Positions 12,200-24,341 of a stretch of DNA of 64,000 nt are shown in pieces (the first letter of the stretch is position 1; each line of letters opens with the position of its first letter). The position numbers and the translations under genes are program-made. This DNA is from Sanguinoderma infundibulare (taxonomy: Eukaryota > Basidiomycota > Agaricomycetes > Polyporales > Polyporaceae). The notes under the pieces are model-generated. The model had not been told where the DNA came from. It did no database searches and was given only the letters and a program-made list of their open reading frames with translations. The DNA lies in NCBI GenBank assembly GCA_032821775.1, contig JAVLRN010000004.1, forward strand, positions 620,001 to 684,000. The letters are read 5' to 3'.

Positions 12200-12480
12200 C
12201 GGCGTCGAGCAGGCGTCATGTCTCCGTCCCGGCCTCCGCCCCTTCGGCTATGTTCCAGCCCCTACTCCCGCCCGTCCTCAACTATGTCGCGACGCTGGAC
12301 CCTTCGATCATGTTTCTCCTCATGGCACGGCCTGTTCCGCCATGCTCGTTCCTATCGCTGTCATCTTCTTCTCGAACCCGGTGGTGTGGCAGCAGCCCGT
12401 GTTTATCCTGAACGTGATCACCCTCGCGCTCGCGCTGCTCATCATGGCGTTCCACAACACGATCACGCATGGACGGGCGT
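12200..12480 (+). pseudogene. Broken first exon of an H-type 7TM gene (relic B)
   Basis: Matches exon 1 of gene H (reverse strand from 40197). The stretches LNYVATLDPSIMFLL and VFILNVITLALALL are recognisable, but they sit in different frames. One length change lies near the start codon and another near 12325, where the base pair coding IGT has lost a nucleotide. Homology stops at the end of helix 2 and no later exon follows. It lies in the same order and orientation relative to A as H does to A', so B is the decayed partner of H. Confidence 0.65.
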
Positions 12481-13292
12481 GGCGCCGAGCCCTCAAACCA
12501 TGCCACCACGTGAATACAGCAAACCCCTGCGCCGCCCCCAATGGCCCCGCCGCCCCGCTGCGTGTTTTCCGATCTTCCGATGCAGGCCTGTTCAGAGTCT
12601 GGCAGGTTTGCTGCGGGCAGCCAAGGAAAACCGGTACGTCGCTTCCAATGCAGTGCAAGACCGGCCACTGACTAACCCTCATCATGCATCCGATCATCTT
12701 TTTTCAGGAACGTAGGATTGTAACCTGTCGCAAGTCCTTAGTAGCGCCGCTTCCTCGGCGGAAAGAATGCGGCCTACACTGGAAAAGGTGAGACTTTTCG
12801 TTTAGATTGGGCAAGCATCGCGGGCGGGTCCCATGAATCGAGGTACAGTATCGCTCGATCGTGGTTGTTGAAAACCACATCCTGATACGGGGACGAGTCT
12901 GGTCGTCGCTCATGAGAGATTCTTCTTCTCCATGGGACGCACGCATCCTTTCATCATGATCATCGAGAACATAGTGCGCCGAGCTAGGCATGAGGCTGTA
13001 TCCTCAGTGTGGCCGGCGCTGCCCACGCGACAGACGTTTGGCATAACATTGGGCACTTCTTGTTCGCATCCGGTCCCGGACGGCCTTGTGGCTTCCTCTG
13101 AATTGCGCCCTTCTGACCTTGTACTACGTGAGATGCTGGGGGCTGTGCGAGACCAATCGTGATATGCGGCAGGAGCGCATGTTCTGTGGCGGAAATGATC
13201 GCAGAGCTCGATGGTGTGGAGCTACTTATACTCCCTGAATAGCGAGATTGTGCTGCGCTCTCGTATCTCGTCCTCACCTCTCTATCTGCCTA
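12481..13292. other. Intergenic, no gene recognised
   Basis: Nothing with a family resemblance. The last part is the 5' flank of the DUF6533 gene starting at 13293. Confidence 0.45.
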
Positions 13293-14866
13293 ATGTCGGA
13301 AATTCCCATCAGCAGCGTCGAATCAACGTGAGGCCTTCTTCCCATCCCTTCCTCGAGAAGCTACTGACTATACCAACCTCATTAGTGAAATCACACAACG
13401 CTGTCAAGTCGCAATAGCCGGTATGTGGCCCGGAATGTCGTGCGCGAACGAAGCTGACCATTTAATTACTTTGCAGCCTTGCTGGTATACGAGCTGCTCA
13501 TTACTTCAGGTCGAGAAGTGGACACTGTATGGAGTTCTCGGCCGAACTGGTTGACCGTGCTATACCTCGTCAATCGCTACTCTGAAACCCTGAACGCGAT
13601 CTTGAACGTAGTCTCCTTCTTTCCACTGTACGGTCAGGCGAGTGGTCACGTCTTACATCGTGGCGTCGAGATCTTAGACGCTTACCCTACAGAGGTGAGG
13701 ACGTCTTTTCCGTACATTCTCCAGCAGCGATGTAATCCGATGCGGTAACGCCAGGTGTCTTGCTGTAACATACCTCTTTGAGGTAACACTGGTGCTTCCA
13801 TACATCTCGTGGATAGGTGCGTTTTCCAAATTCATCCCTGTACAGCGCGTCGCTGACCATCCAGTCTTCCCCGTGGCGAAACGGATAGCATTCTCTAGCA
13901 TACGCACATACGCGCTATCCGGGCGCAGCGCCGTCATCGCGATCGTTGTGCTGATTCTGAGCTCAGGATTCGTCGTCGTAACCGTGGTGAGTAAAGGATG
14001 CTCAAAGCGACATTTCTTGTCGCTGAAAGCGTTTCAGTATCCTTGGGCGAGTGGCGCAATCGTCGATTCAAAACCTGTCTGCAATCTGACACCCCGCGAC
14101 AGCAAGGCCCTGCATATTGGGTGGGCATCTTCTGCAGAATCCAAGAGTTATCAGCTTGTGGTTGATGTTTCCATTGCCAGTGCGTTCTCGGTCACCCTGC
14201 CTTGGAAGCTGCCTCGAGTTCATGTGTGGCCTTAGCGGAGATAGTGGGGAAAGTGGCGTTCCTACTGGCCGAAGTGATTGTCATCGTACTAACCCTGAAG
14301 AAAACGCTTGGCGCTCTCCGGGGCCGGAGCGCTTTGCCAAAGTCCTTTCTGGGCATTTTACTTCGAAATAGTCGGTATCTCGTCCTCCTCGTCCGCATAT
14401 ATACTGACGCGAAGAATTCCGACCTAGGTGTTACGTCAAGCTCGTTTAGGGACTGAATATATCGAGCAGGATACCCTGCGTCCTGAATGTGATCGTCCTT
14501 GTAGCATATGTCAGGAAGGTATGCTATTCCCCTCTACGTATTCCTCTGCAATGTCCGAATCTCACTTGAAGCAGCCCCCACAGGGCATGACATCAGTGCT
14601 CGATCTCATTAGGGCGTTCAGAGACCCGTATGCATCACATCCACAATTATCTATATCACATCCTATCCTGACTACCGCATAGCGTGACGTCGATCCTGGT
14701 GTCAAGGTTTCTCCTGGAACTGGGAGAGCTTTGCAAAGCGAGGGACCGGGGCGCGTATGACCCCACCAACTTGGAGAATATGATCACGAGCGACATCTCG
14801 ATATGCCCTTCGGACGTGCTCTCGGACCTCCCGCCGGAGGATCAATGGATCTCGCAATACGCATAG
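13293..14866 (+). CDS. DUF6533-domain seven-helix membrane protein (copy C)
   Basis: Exon 1 starts MSEIPISSVES and joins exon 2 (ITQRCQVAIA) and exon 3 (LLVYELLITSGREVDTVW then FFPLYG) in frame through introns 13328-13385 and 13421-13476. Exon 3 carries the DUF6533 core: Y-E-x-L near a conserved acidic E-V-D-T-V-W, then YLVNRYSE. Later exons read VTYLFEVTLVLPYISW, RTYALSGRSAVIAI, EIVGKVAFLLAEVI, and the final one SILVSRFLLELGELC with a 40-residue tail ending at 14866. The middle splice joints were not all resolved, so one frame break cannot be excluded. A basidiomycete family of multi-pass membrane proteins of unknown role. The final exon is repeated at the right edge of the window (63812-64000). 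Confidence 0.7.
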
Positions 14867-15000
14867 CAGTAGATAATTATTGTGCTCCCAATCCGTTATA
14901 TACAATATCTTAGAGTATAGAAACACCCATTCCACTAATGCAACGATTCCCTGCCAAGTGTAATCCGAGCATCAGCAAACTGGGTTTCAGGTTTACATAT

Positions 15001-15830
15001 ACCTGCACTAAACCATATAGCTCTGCAGCCATCGTAGCCATTGGTAGGTGACGCACAATATCCTGCAATTCAGCATATGGCTCTGCAGCATTCCGGCGGA
15101 TAGGCCAATATCCTACAGTTTATAGCGGAGCGTGCTGCAGAGCCCTGTAGGATTTCGTCGGAGCCGGGGGAAATACTGTAGTGGCCTATCGGATAGGTGC
15201 GCGGGCTGTATAGTGCCATGTAGGACCAATGAGAGATATTGTAGCACCATGTAGGACTGATGGGGAGATATGGTAGAGGACTACCATAGTCCCCCGGCGT
15301 ATGGTAGTGTACGGTGAATGGCTGTAGTTGCTGTATAGTGGGCTCCCTGGCAGGCATTGCTCTGATACTCGCCCACGGCCACGCAATGCACACGGAATTT
15401 AATAACAGTCAAAGTCATCAATTTTGGCGGGCGGAGCAACAATACATCACGGCATCTATTACGAAAAGAGAGAGCACGCGAGCACGCGATTTGTGGACCG
15501 TAGACATCACCGGAAAGACAGCGCGAGACCGCCACGAGACAAAAAGAGACCGAGGCACTTGCGAATCGACATCCAGAGCGAGAAGCGAGAACAGGCGAGC
15601 AGGACAGACTTTGCAGTGATTTATGGTATCCGTAGGCACAGCTACATTGCTCTGTAATCATTTCTATCACCCGGTGGCAGCATTACAGAGCTCTACAATG
15701 ATTTATCGTATACGGCGGAACCCTGCAGGATTCCATCATATCCGACGACTTCCTACAGAGTCCTACACGGTGCATAGCCCCTTAGCGCCTAGCATAGCCC
15801 TGCAGGCAGGTTGCGCTTTTACTGATCAGA
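15001..15830. repeat. Short-motif palindrome-rich repeat tract
   Basis: At least ten interspersed copies of CTGCAGAGC-like and TGTAGGA-like words in both orientations, for example near 15023, 15080, 15110, 15137, 15148, 15220, 15250, 15685, 15725 and 15755. It could fold into many small hairpins or be a degenerate minisatellite or MITE remnant. No terminal inverted repeat with target duplication was found by eye. Confidence 0.5.
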
Positions 15831-16974
15831 TTTCCAAACTTGAATCGACGCACGACCACGTATGCTGAAGCACTGTCCCTTGCTTCTGTACACAGGCAGG
15901 GACGGCGGAGGACGCAGGGAAAGGATTGATCAGCCTACGAAAGCCGACTAGTAAACCGCGATCGCAAGCCCTTGGTGGTACCAAGTATCTGCCCAGGAAA
16001 TCACACCCCGAGCGGTCAACCCGTTCGAGGCCGAACGTGAAATGAATGCCAAGAGGACATGTACCTAAATATATCCAAGATATCAGCGGAATGGACATAG
16101 CGAGCCTGTGTTTCATATACGACTCCTTCCTTCCAGGGATTAACGTTAACCATGTGTATGCTGCTGCCCGGCAGACGGCCTCATCCTGCAAGGAGCTCTA
16201 GTATTACCGGGGGCCCTCTCTCATTCCAGACAATACAAACAAGACGCCAACGACCTACGATCATTACAGCACCACGCGCCTTGGAAGCAAAGTCAAACTT
16301 GTGCGCAGTCCTCCACATGTACCCCACACGTGTACGTCGTATTCAACTACGCACACCGTTCCATAACAACGTCGTTCCTCCGACCGCCCTCGCGCCCTCC
16401 GCAGTCGGTGTGCGTCACCACCTTCTGTGACACCGAAGAGGAGGCCCGGAGAAGAGTAGGGACTACCAACATGATCCTGGCGCCGTTCTCCTTATCTCTA
16501 TACGGTGTCCCTGGGATCTTGGTCCCGTGAGAGATAGGCGTCCACAGGGATCACGGTACGAACCACTCTGATGAGGAACGAGTGTCATGGCCTCGTTCCC
16601 TCGAACCACTCCTCGGAGCAGGAGAGGAGAGATAACGATATAACATGTGGAAGCGGGTTCTCTCGATCTGTAATAAGGTGTTTCAGATTCCCATAACGCT
16701 GACGCCGTGCATGGCTCACCGTACGGGATGGAGCGTCCGATGCCGTTTAAGCACCTGAGCACTCAATCTTCTATTTCCATTAACTTGCTTCCTGACTACA
16801 GAACACGCCCAGGATGCGCTAGGGCGGAGGTTTCTCTACCGCGGCTGGGTGATAACCTTCCCGTATCAAACGCGTGCCTTCATATCCTTCTCCCTGACCG
16901 CGATAAGTGCGAAACCTTATCTCACCGTCCTCGGCATGCACATATGCAATCTTGCTGGACCCGCGCAGGCTACC

Positions 16975-16982
16975 TATTTAAG
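16975..16982 (+). promoter_or_regulatory. TATA-like element of the amine oxidase
   Basis: TATTTAAG lies 35-43 bases before the start ATG at 17018. The same element is kept before the right-arm copy (61703-61710, reverse strand), although the bases between it and the ATG have changed. Confidence 0.4.
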
Positions 16983-17017
16983 TGCTCCCGGAGCAGCAGC
17001 TCTACGTACACCACACC

Positions 17018-19082
17018 ATGCTCGACCCAATACGCACCACACTCCTACTCTCGTTCGCCCTCTGTAGCCTCCTCGGCAGTCTCGCCCTTCCAGTATTTCC
17101 CGACGCGCAGGCCGTTCTGTCCTCGGCCGGGCGCAAAGACACCAAGGTCCTCATCCTCGGCGGCGGCGTCGCCGGCATCATCGCCGCACGAACCCTGCAC
17201 GAGCAGGGCATCGACGACTACATCATCGTCGAGGCCCGGCACGAACTCGGGGGCAGAATGATGAGCCACACCTTTGGCGCGGGCGGCAATGAGTGGACGG
17301 TCGAGGTAGGTGCGAACTGGGTGCAGGGTACGCAGACGGGCAACGGGCCTGCGAATCCGATCTGGGAATTGGCGAAGAAGCACAACATGTCCGTCCACTC
17401 GAGCGACTTCGGCAGCGTCTGTGAGCATAGTACACCATCTCTTGAGACGACGATGTGACTCACGAGGTTCCAGCGACGTACGACGACTCGGGCGCGATCG
17501 ATTTCGAAGGCGTTTTCCAACAAGCGATCGAGAACTTCCAACGCCTGACCGCCACAGCTGGTAAGCACTCCACTCTATCGTGGGCGGACGACAGAAGCTC
17601 ACCTGACATACAGGCGCGCGCGTTCCGACACGGCTTGTCGACATGACGGCGCGCAGCGGGTACGCCCTCTCGGGGGCAGCGCCCCCGACCTCCCGATACG
17701 AGATGGCCTCCGAGTACTACCAATTCGACTGGGAGTTCGCCGCGACCCCGGAGGAGACGTCCTGGCTCGCTTCATCCTGGGTGCATTGACCTTCCTTCTC
17801 TTCGCAGCTTCGACTGGCGAGGACTCGCCAAGCGGCCTGTCGACCCGCAGTGAAGTCTTTCCGGTAGAGGTTAGCGTCTTTCCGCCTACATCTGTGCTAA
17901 TATTATGTCGGTCCCGGGATGCGTGACGGACAGGCGCACAATCATACCTTCAAGACCTTCTCACCCGAAAACCTCCTGTCCATTGACCAGCGTGGTTTCA
18001 AGACGGTGATCCAGGCGGAAGCCGCAGAGTTTGTGACGAAGGAGCAGATCCGTTTGAACGCCACGGTGTCGACGATCCTCTCGTCCAAGAAAGGCGTGGC
18101 TGTGATAATGACCGACGGGACCGCGCTATCAGCGGACTACGCACTCTGCACGTTCAGCCTTGGGGTCCTTCAGCACGATGACGTGAGGTTCATCCCGCCG
18201 CTTCCCGCGTGGAAGCAGGAAGCCATTCATAGTATGGCCGTGGTGAGATTATATCCTGCCACCGACCATCCTGTTTCAGTAAGGCGACATATGCATAAAC
18301 AGGGGACATACACCAAGATCTTCCTGCAGTTCCCAAGGAAGTTCTGGTTCGATACAGAGGTACGCCGCAAACCTTGCCCGCCAGATCCGCTGGAGATTGA
18401 CGTGAAACGTCGCGCACAGATGGCACTCTACGCAGATCATGAACGGGGCCGATATCCCGTCTGGCAAACCCTCGACCATCCCGCGTTCTTCCCCGGCTGC
18501 GGGATCCTGTTCGTGACCGTCACTGTGAGTACTTCTCGACCAACCTGACGAGCAGCAAAATTCGCTCACTACACTGCTTCGCGCTCTCTTCATTGCCTGT
18601 CCTTGCCCATCCCACACCTGTAGGGGACGTTCTCCAAGCGCATTGAGGCCATGTCGGATGCCGCTGTGCAAGCCGAGATCCTCTCCGTCCTGCAATCGAT
18701 GTTCCCCAACACGACCATACCCGAGCCTCTCGACTTCTACTTCCAGCGTTGGCACAGCGACCCGCTCTTCCGGGGATCCTATTCGAACTGGCCCGCGAAC
18801 TTCCTGAGCGAGCACCAGGGCAACCTGCGCGCGAACGTCGACGAGAGGCTGTGGTTTGCTGGAGAGGCAACAAGCAAGAAGTGGTTCGGTGAGTTGTTCG
18901 TTAACGACGACGACGGCGCGCGTAATGCCTGACAGATTCGGGGCATAGGGTTCCTCCACGGAGCGTATACGGAGGGCGAGGGTATTGGGTTGGCGCTTGC
19001 TAGTTGCATCAAGGATGGCGAATGCGACGAACTCGAGCACCTCGAGCGTGTTCGGAACGCGCTGCCGTATGACCTCGAATAG
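17018..19082 (+). CDS. Secreted FAD amine oxidase (polyamine oxidase-like)
   Basis: Eight exons (17018-17420, 17474-17560, 17614-17780, 17934-18242, 18303-18359, 18420-18524, 18624-18888, 18949-19082) join in frame to 508 aa. Residues 1-32 form a signal peptide with a leucine-rich core ending near DAQA, so the enzyme should be secreted. The FAD-binding fold follows: VLILGGGVAGIIAAR, then IVEARHELGGRM, with the acidic residue that binds ribose. Later family landmarks are SIDQRGFKTVIQAEA, YALCTFSLGVLQ, YTKIFLQFPRKFW, RWHSDPLFRGSYSNWP, the C-terminal FAD motif ERLWFAGEATSKKWFG and FLHGAYTEG. It would oxidise a polyamine or other amine, releasing an aldehyde and hydrogen peroxide. Intron 3 is longer than the rest (153 nt). 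All motifs are intact, unlike the right-arm copy. Confidence 0.92.
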
Positions 19083-19357
19083 TCCGGAGGTCGGGCGAGG
19101 CGTCGAGCATCTATTGCTTCGTGGATAATTTGCCTGCAGTATTGTATTAGTGGGGTTTTCTGTATACCCTCTTATGTACACTCACCTGCATACTATGTAT
19201 GAGCCATTCCGACCATCGCGATGGTGACGTAGGTCAACGACCGACAGCAAAGAACCATACCTCTCTGGCCGGTCCTCAAGAATGCACCGCACAGGCCGTA
19301 GCAAGTTGGCAATCCAGACTACAGTATGGGCTACAATTAACTGACAATACGTTACAT

Positions 19358-20669
19358 CTACACAAAGTACGGCATATTGCCCTGTCGCCGAAACAAGTCA
19401 GCCTCGCGTCGTCTGAAATAGGTAACAAACCCACTATCTTCCTTGTCTTCTGCATACCCTTATCCCTCTCGTTCTCGGGCGCCGCATCGTATACTGTGAA
19501 CGACCGGTCGCCGTCATCGCGAATCGTCAAGATCGAAGCCATGTTCCCGCAACGATAGCAGTAGTTCGGCGCAGACCACACCGTGACCAGCTGTTCGTCG
19601 AACATATACTTGAACCCTTCCTGCACGAGCTGGTGTGCGCGTGCGATAAGGCGAAGAGAGTTGACGTGATTGAACTTGGCACAACGGCATAAGGATTGGG
19701 GTATCCGGAACGCAACCCCACCGAACGACGCACCTCTCTTGTGACGCTGCCTCCAAACAACCAACCCGCGCCCCGAGGACTGACAGCCCAATTATCGATG
19801 TCGTCCGGATCCGACCACATCAAGTCTGGCAAAAGCTGAATGAGCCGAAGCTCGAGTCCGCAAGGCGATAACAACTTACCGCAAAACGCTCCTTCATGTG
19901 GAATCTCCTGTGCTCTTGACAGCACTCGGATCTGGTCTAATGTCCTGATATCGGGAGACAGACCTCCATGGACGCATAGTGTCTCGCCATCTATGATCTG
20001 GGAAGGACATATGGATACAAGTATTGATGGGTATCGAGTTAGAGTACATACCGCAGCCAGATTCAGGTAATCGAAAACCCCGCAGCATGCCTTCCACACC
20101 TGCGCGGAGCCGTACTTCTGTTGACACTCGTCTGCAACGGCTGGTTGAACGCCCATCCCATGCAGCATACTGGAAGGAACACGCACCGTAGAAGCCGTAC
20201 ACCTGCGTGATCTGCCTGCTCTCGTGGTTCCCTCGCAACAATGTGACCTTGTCGGGATATCTGGAGAACCGTCTCAATCATAGCTCCTCTTGAAGAGCGG
20301 AGAACGCTGACTTTGCTTTCAGCACCAGCAGCAACGAGACCGTCTCGAGACTATAATGCCCGCGGTCGACGAAATCCCCCTGGAACCGGTCTGAGCAGCC
20401 CTCTCGGATGATACGGAGGGATACATACGTGCCATGAAGATGTAGCTCGTTTCCGGCACCATCCCACCCTTCCTCAACAACTCAAGCAAATCCCAGAACT
20501 GGCCGTGGATGTCGCCGCATATAGTGACCGGACTTGAAACAGGCTGGATGTTTGACTCTTCAAGCAGTATTGACCGGACGCGCTCGCAGAGAATCTTCAT
20601 ATCAGGCTCCGGGAGGTGTTGGCATTCCATGAGCATCGAGAGCCATTTGTCGGGATCGAAAGCGGCCAT
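19358..20669 (-). CDS. Sit4/PP6-type Ser/Thr protein phosphatase catalytic subunit, intact
   Basis: Eight exons (20669-20433, 20379-20312, 20260-20187, 20131-20052, 19997-19880, 19825-19734, 19674-19435, 19381-19358) join in frame to 310 aa, the normal PP6 length. All PPP signature motifs are present in order: [50 protein letters not shown], then [32 protein letters not shown]. The protein ends PYFV, close to the usual Y-F-L. The [10 protein letters not shown] form and the long charged tail before the end fit Sit4/PP6 better than PP2A or PP4. The metal-binding Asp, His and Asn residues are all kept. Intron 1 uses a GC donor (ATG|GCACGT) with an AG acceptor; the relic copies have GT at that site. 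It is the only complete one of five Sit4 copies here. Confidence 0.88.
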
Positions 20670-20944
20670 GGCGTGTGTCCCGTACGGCCGAAGCTACGAT
20701 GTAGTCCAATAGATACTAGAAGAGAACGGCAAGATGAAGAGAAAGCAATTAGCGGAAGATAGGGGTCAGCCAGAAGTCGATGGTGGTGGTCGAGGAAAGA
20801 AGCGAGTGCGTCGCGCTCGATAGCAGCGCCCTCATCCTCATTCCCGACTCCCATCGTGATCGCCTACTAGAACGTTCTGCAAAGCTCGTCGACTGGCGCA
20901 CCTCCACACGGACTATCATTAACACTACCCACCATTATTGCCCT

Positions 20945-21280
20945 CCCAGCGTGTCTTCAGAGCAACCTACGTGAGTCGTCTGAAATCCCAAGCCCTCCGG
21001 AATCCCAGTCCCATCCGTCTACCACTCCAGCGACGACGGTACAGATGAAAATCTGCTCATCCTACTGCATGATCTCGGTATGCATCGACTCCGTGCCTGG
21101 CACGAGTCCACTCATCTGTTTTCAGGCGACACTTAGGTTCCATTCGGCAAACTGGGGCACCAGCTCCATCTCCCTCTACGTTTGCGCTCCGCGCGCACCA
21201 GAACAGTACGTGTTCCTGCCGCTACGGATTAATTGGAATGCTTAAGGGCAATTGCGACGTGTAGAATCCCGCTTCTATGT
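20945..21280 (+). pseudogene. Broken alpha/beta hydrolase (partner of 25781-26743)
   Basis: Matches exon 1, intron 1 and exon 2 of the intact hydrolase at 25781. The stretches coding NLLILLHGLG and FGKLG are recognisable at DNA level, but exon 2 has an in-frame TAG (21134-21136) where the intact copy codes GDTQIP, and exon 1 has lost its frame. Homology ends about 21280, shortly after the second acceptor, where unrelated sequence begins. It is divergent to the intact Sit4 at 20669, the same geometry as the other Sit4-hydrolase pair. Confidence 0.75.
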
Positions 21281-21850
21281 CCCGCGCCTCCCCGACCATT
21301 CGAACCGCGCGATGCTCAAGTACTGTAGCAATAACGCGTTCCCACTGTCCGACGGCGACCTCTTTCTCCACGGCCTCAAGCAGGAGCAGCCAGAGGTCAA
21401 GATGCAGGCGATTTACCCCGCCTCGCGCGACTTGGTGCTATGAGTTGCCAATTCCTTTCGTATCAAGCACCCCGTCTCGGTCCAATTGGGGTACCCCGTA
21501 CCGCTCGGTGCAGAGCTGTGTGCCAGGGCCAAAAAAGTAACAGGATTTGATGTCGACGCGCCTCACTACCTGTTCGACCCGGAGCGGGTGTGGGCGAGTC
21601 CGCGTGCAGTCGCGATGATGCGCCAGGCGAACTCTGTAGAATATGACGCGCCGGTCGTCGTCGTGCGAGGTCCGGCTGACGAAGTACTCGACGGGGCACT
21701 TTGAGGTGTACGTGGCGCCGGTAAAGCTGGAGGATATTAGCCCAACCGTAAGTCCTTACCAGGACGACGCGCAGATAGTGCATATCTCGCACGGCCGTAG
21801 GAGGGATGCGCGTAGCCTGTGTACGAGACTGTGAGTTCGTTCCGGTTCAT
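21281..21850 (+). pseudogene. Fragment of an unrecognised gene (family K), frame broken
   Basis: Three good protein-like stretches in different frames: FYVPRLPDHSNRAMLKYCSN through IYPASRDLV (to 21443), then HPVSVQLGYPVPLGAELC with FDVDAPHYLFDPERVW and SVEYDAPVVVVRGP (21470-21704), then FEVYVAPVKLEDI (21700-21745). Stops between them break the gene. A related minus-strand fragment lies at about 57555-57745. The family was not recognised. The 5' edge abuts the truncated hydrolase without a gap. Confidence 0.45.
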
Positions 21851-22881
21851 TCTGTTTTGAACGTGGACTGATGACCAGAATTGTCAGGCCTCCGGTTAGA
21901 CTAAAGCTGCAACGTTATCGCAGCGCCGTGCGAGCCCTTTTAAGGTATGTAAAGCACTAAGAAGTCCTACTTTTCAGTACAGCTAATGCGCCTGCTTGAA
22001 AGTTGACCCCTCTTCAGACGGCATCATCGCGACGGAAGTCGACGTTCTGTGCGACCTCTTCAACGTAGGTGCGCGCTTGATGGGGCTGGGTCAGTTCCGT
22101 GTATAGGCCTTCGAAGGATAACAACGACTGCAAGACGAACGGTGAGGTGCCGGCGCCCGCGCATATCGAAGATAAGCAGGAGAATGCACAAAAAACACCC
22201 CGGGACCCGAAGACGGTATCCAGGAAGTTGCAACAAGTTGGGCAATGATCAGGTTTGCTCGGTGAGCCACCGCAGGTCACGGTAGGTGGTTACCTTGTGC
22301 TTCAGACATTTGTATACACTCGCGTGGCCTGAAATAATGCATCGCTTGAGGTTCAATGGAACCAGACAATTCGGAGTGACCGGTCCAGGGGCATCTGCCG
22401 CGCATACATCTGCAGACCGCGGTGGCATTGTACGTCCATCGCTATCTGGAATCATCTCGACACATATCTGACTAGACATATTTAGTAGCCCGCTTTACTG
22501 CCCCTCGTCTCTTGGCCAACCGCTCTAACAGCCAGTCATCACCATCATTATCTTGTTCACTTGTTCTGCAGACCCTGGCATGGAGTCTATCGCCACCGCA
22601 TCCGCGTCCTGTATATCTCTCTTTCATCAGATTTGCTAGCCACGGTCCACTACAATGACTGTTCCCAGCACTTGAAGAAGAACAGAAGATGCTGTCGAGC
22701 AGTGCTCTTGCCAACGTTGTGAGGACCGCATAGTTAGTTCTTCACATTCCATTTCAGAGATCACACAGCGCTGCAGGACGCTTGGTTATATCACCTCTCG
22801 TCCTTTCTGCGAACTCAAATCCTCTCACCTTCCTATCCTTGTTTACGGACATATCTCGCTGCAGTGACCACCGACCCTACA
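21851..22881. other. Diverged middle of the left duplication arm
   Basis: No gene called. About 22000-22230 (reverse strand) resembles the beginning of 56880-57080, with a CNFLD stretch common to both. 22300-22750 has no clear counterpart in the right arm. The last 150 bases are the 5' flank of the 7TM gene. Confidence 0.4.
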
Positions 22882-24341
22882 ATGACTCAATGCAACCAAC
22901 AGGCTATCAAGGACCTGGAATACATTGCACCATTCCTTCCTTTCTCGCTGGCTATTGTCGCACTGTCAAGCTTCTTTCTCGGTAGGTTTCTCTCGCACTG
23001 CTCCGTCAGCTCTAAATAACACGGAAGAACCAATGTACAGGTGCTCTTTCCGTGGTAGCAAGTATATCCATATACTCCTTGTTGTTAGTATGAATTTACC
23101 TTCACGCTTACCGCTTTGGACTTACTCCCTGTCACCTGAGAGGGAAGCGGATGGCCAGGAAATTCCTGCTGGTTAGCGCAGTCGCGCTTTTTGCTTCCAC
23201 TACCATATACTGGGCTTCTATCCTCTGGAACGCGACCAGTATTATCAATTTTTTGGCGGATGCTGTCGACGGACTGAGATCGCCTTCCTACCTTCCTAAC
23301 CTCGACGGACAAGCCTCCGGTTTGGACAAACAGTCATGGATAATCTCAGCCACATTTGGCTTCAATGCAAGGTCGCTTACTAATACTGCGCTTTTTTCGT
23401 GCTGATTATGTGTTTTAGATCGTACTAGGCGATGGCATCGTGTGGTGGCGCGCATGTTGTGTGTGGAGGAACAGAATCGTTTATAGTATTGGCGGTGCTC
23501 TGCTGGCTGGAACGACGAGTAAGTCTGCCGCATTCAAACTCAATGAAACTAAACTCATGTATTGAAGTCGTTGGGACGGTGTCGATGGCACAGGAGAGCT
23601 ACCTCTCCTATAGCTTACCGAATCTTCGCTTCATCAATGTGTACGGCGTTGTTACTCCAATGCTTTCCTTTGCTACAAACCTCTTGGCGACAATATTGAT
23701 AGGATACAAGGCCTGGTATGTGCTTAGATCCGGTAGATGAAGAAGATATCTCTGACGTTGTCACAGGAAACATCATAGGTTTATCCGAACATACCTCGGG
23801 GACGGATTTGGAGGTGGATCCCGAGCCCTCAAGTCACTTACTGTGCTCGTTGAATCGGGGACACTGTTCTCCCTACTCTGGGTGAGTCTCAACTCTAGTC
23901 AGTGAATACTCAGCTGAGTAGGACGCGTTATTTCGGTTGTTTGCACAGGCTGCGGTGGTCATCTATCAGGCTTTCGATGTATCGTTACTCAACACGTCTA
24001 CTCAATCAAGCATACAGTTTGTCTATGGAGCCTACTGCTACACCATTGGAGCATTTGGCCCCATCGTAGTGGGTAGCTTTAAGCCTCTTTGCACTTAGCT
24101 GCGTGGAACTGAAAATAACATGTAGGCAATATATCCCTTGCTCATCATCGTCATTCTGGCGGTCGACAAATCCCGAATCGAGTACGTCTTATCCTACAAC
24201 GAGTCAAACGAAGACGATCTTCCGATATCAACCGAACAAGGCTCCAAAATGGGGACGATATTGCGACCCTGGCAAGAGGGTGAGGACGTGCCGGCTATCC
24301 GTCCACATGCAGCCACTCATGTCAGATGGGCGTCGATATGA
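22882..24341 (+). CDS. Seven-helix membrane protein (copy I)
   Basis: Starts MTQCNQQAIKDLEYIAPFL. Exons join through introns at 22982-23040 and 23084-23136 and on to the stop at 24341. Successive exons read ALSVVASISIYSLL, MARKFLLVSAVALF, then the hallmark VLGDGIVWWRACCVWR. The next read LLAGTTS, VSMAQESYLSYSLPNL, NLLATILIGYKAW, KSLTVLVESGTLFSLLW and YCYTIGAFGPIV, and the last IYPLLIIVILAVDKS, with a 60-residue polar tail. The pattern of about seven hydrophobic segments and the G-D-x-I-V-W-W-R-A motif match a common basidiomycete multi-pass membrane family related in layout to DUF6533 proteins. Function unknown. It is present in both arms and not obviously broken in either. Confidence 0.78.

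Larger units (their letters stand above)
9125..12480. repeat. Left arm of the 7TM-gene inverted duplication
   Basis: Collinear in inverted orientation with about 39930-43400: the flank upstream of gene A, gene A, then the block carrying relic B and its leader. Exons and introns of A and A' align closely, including near-identical introns 2 and 3. The intergenic parts are only partly similar, so this duplication looks older than the 10 kb one. Confidence 0.7.
14867..17017. other. Repeat-rich intergenic spacer
   Basis: No coding potential recognised. 15001-15310 and 15640-15830 are crowded with short direct and inverted copies of CTGCAGAGC, TGTAGGA(T/C) and CCTACAG. This whole spacer recurs inverted at 61668-63811 with few changes. 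Confidence 0.5.

Noticed and set aside
12600..13290. Possible later exons of relic B
   Set aside because: No stretch resembling helices 3-7 of genes A or H was found, so the relic is limited to the first exon.
18276..19181. 301-codon frame antisense to the amine oxidase, with a twin at 59637-60458
   Set aside because: Runs across several introns of the well-supported oxidase gene; its conservation in both arms follows from the duplication itself.
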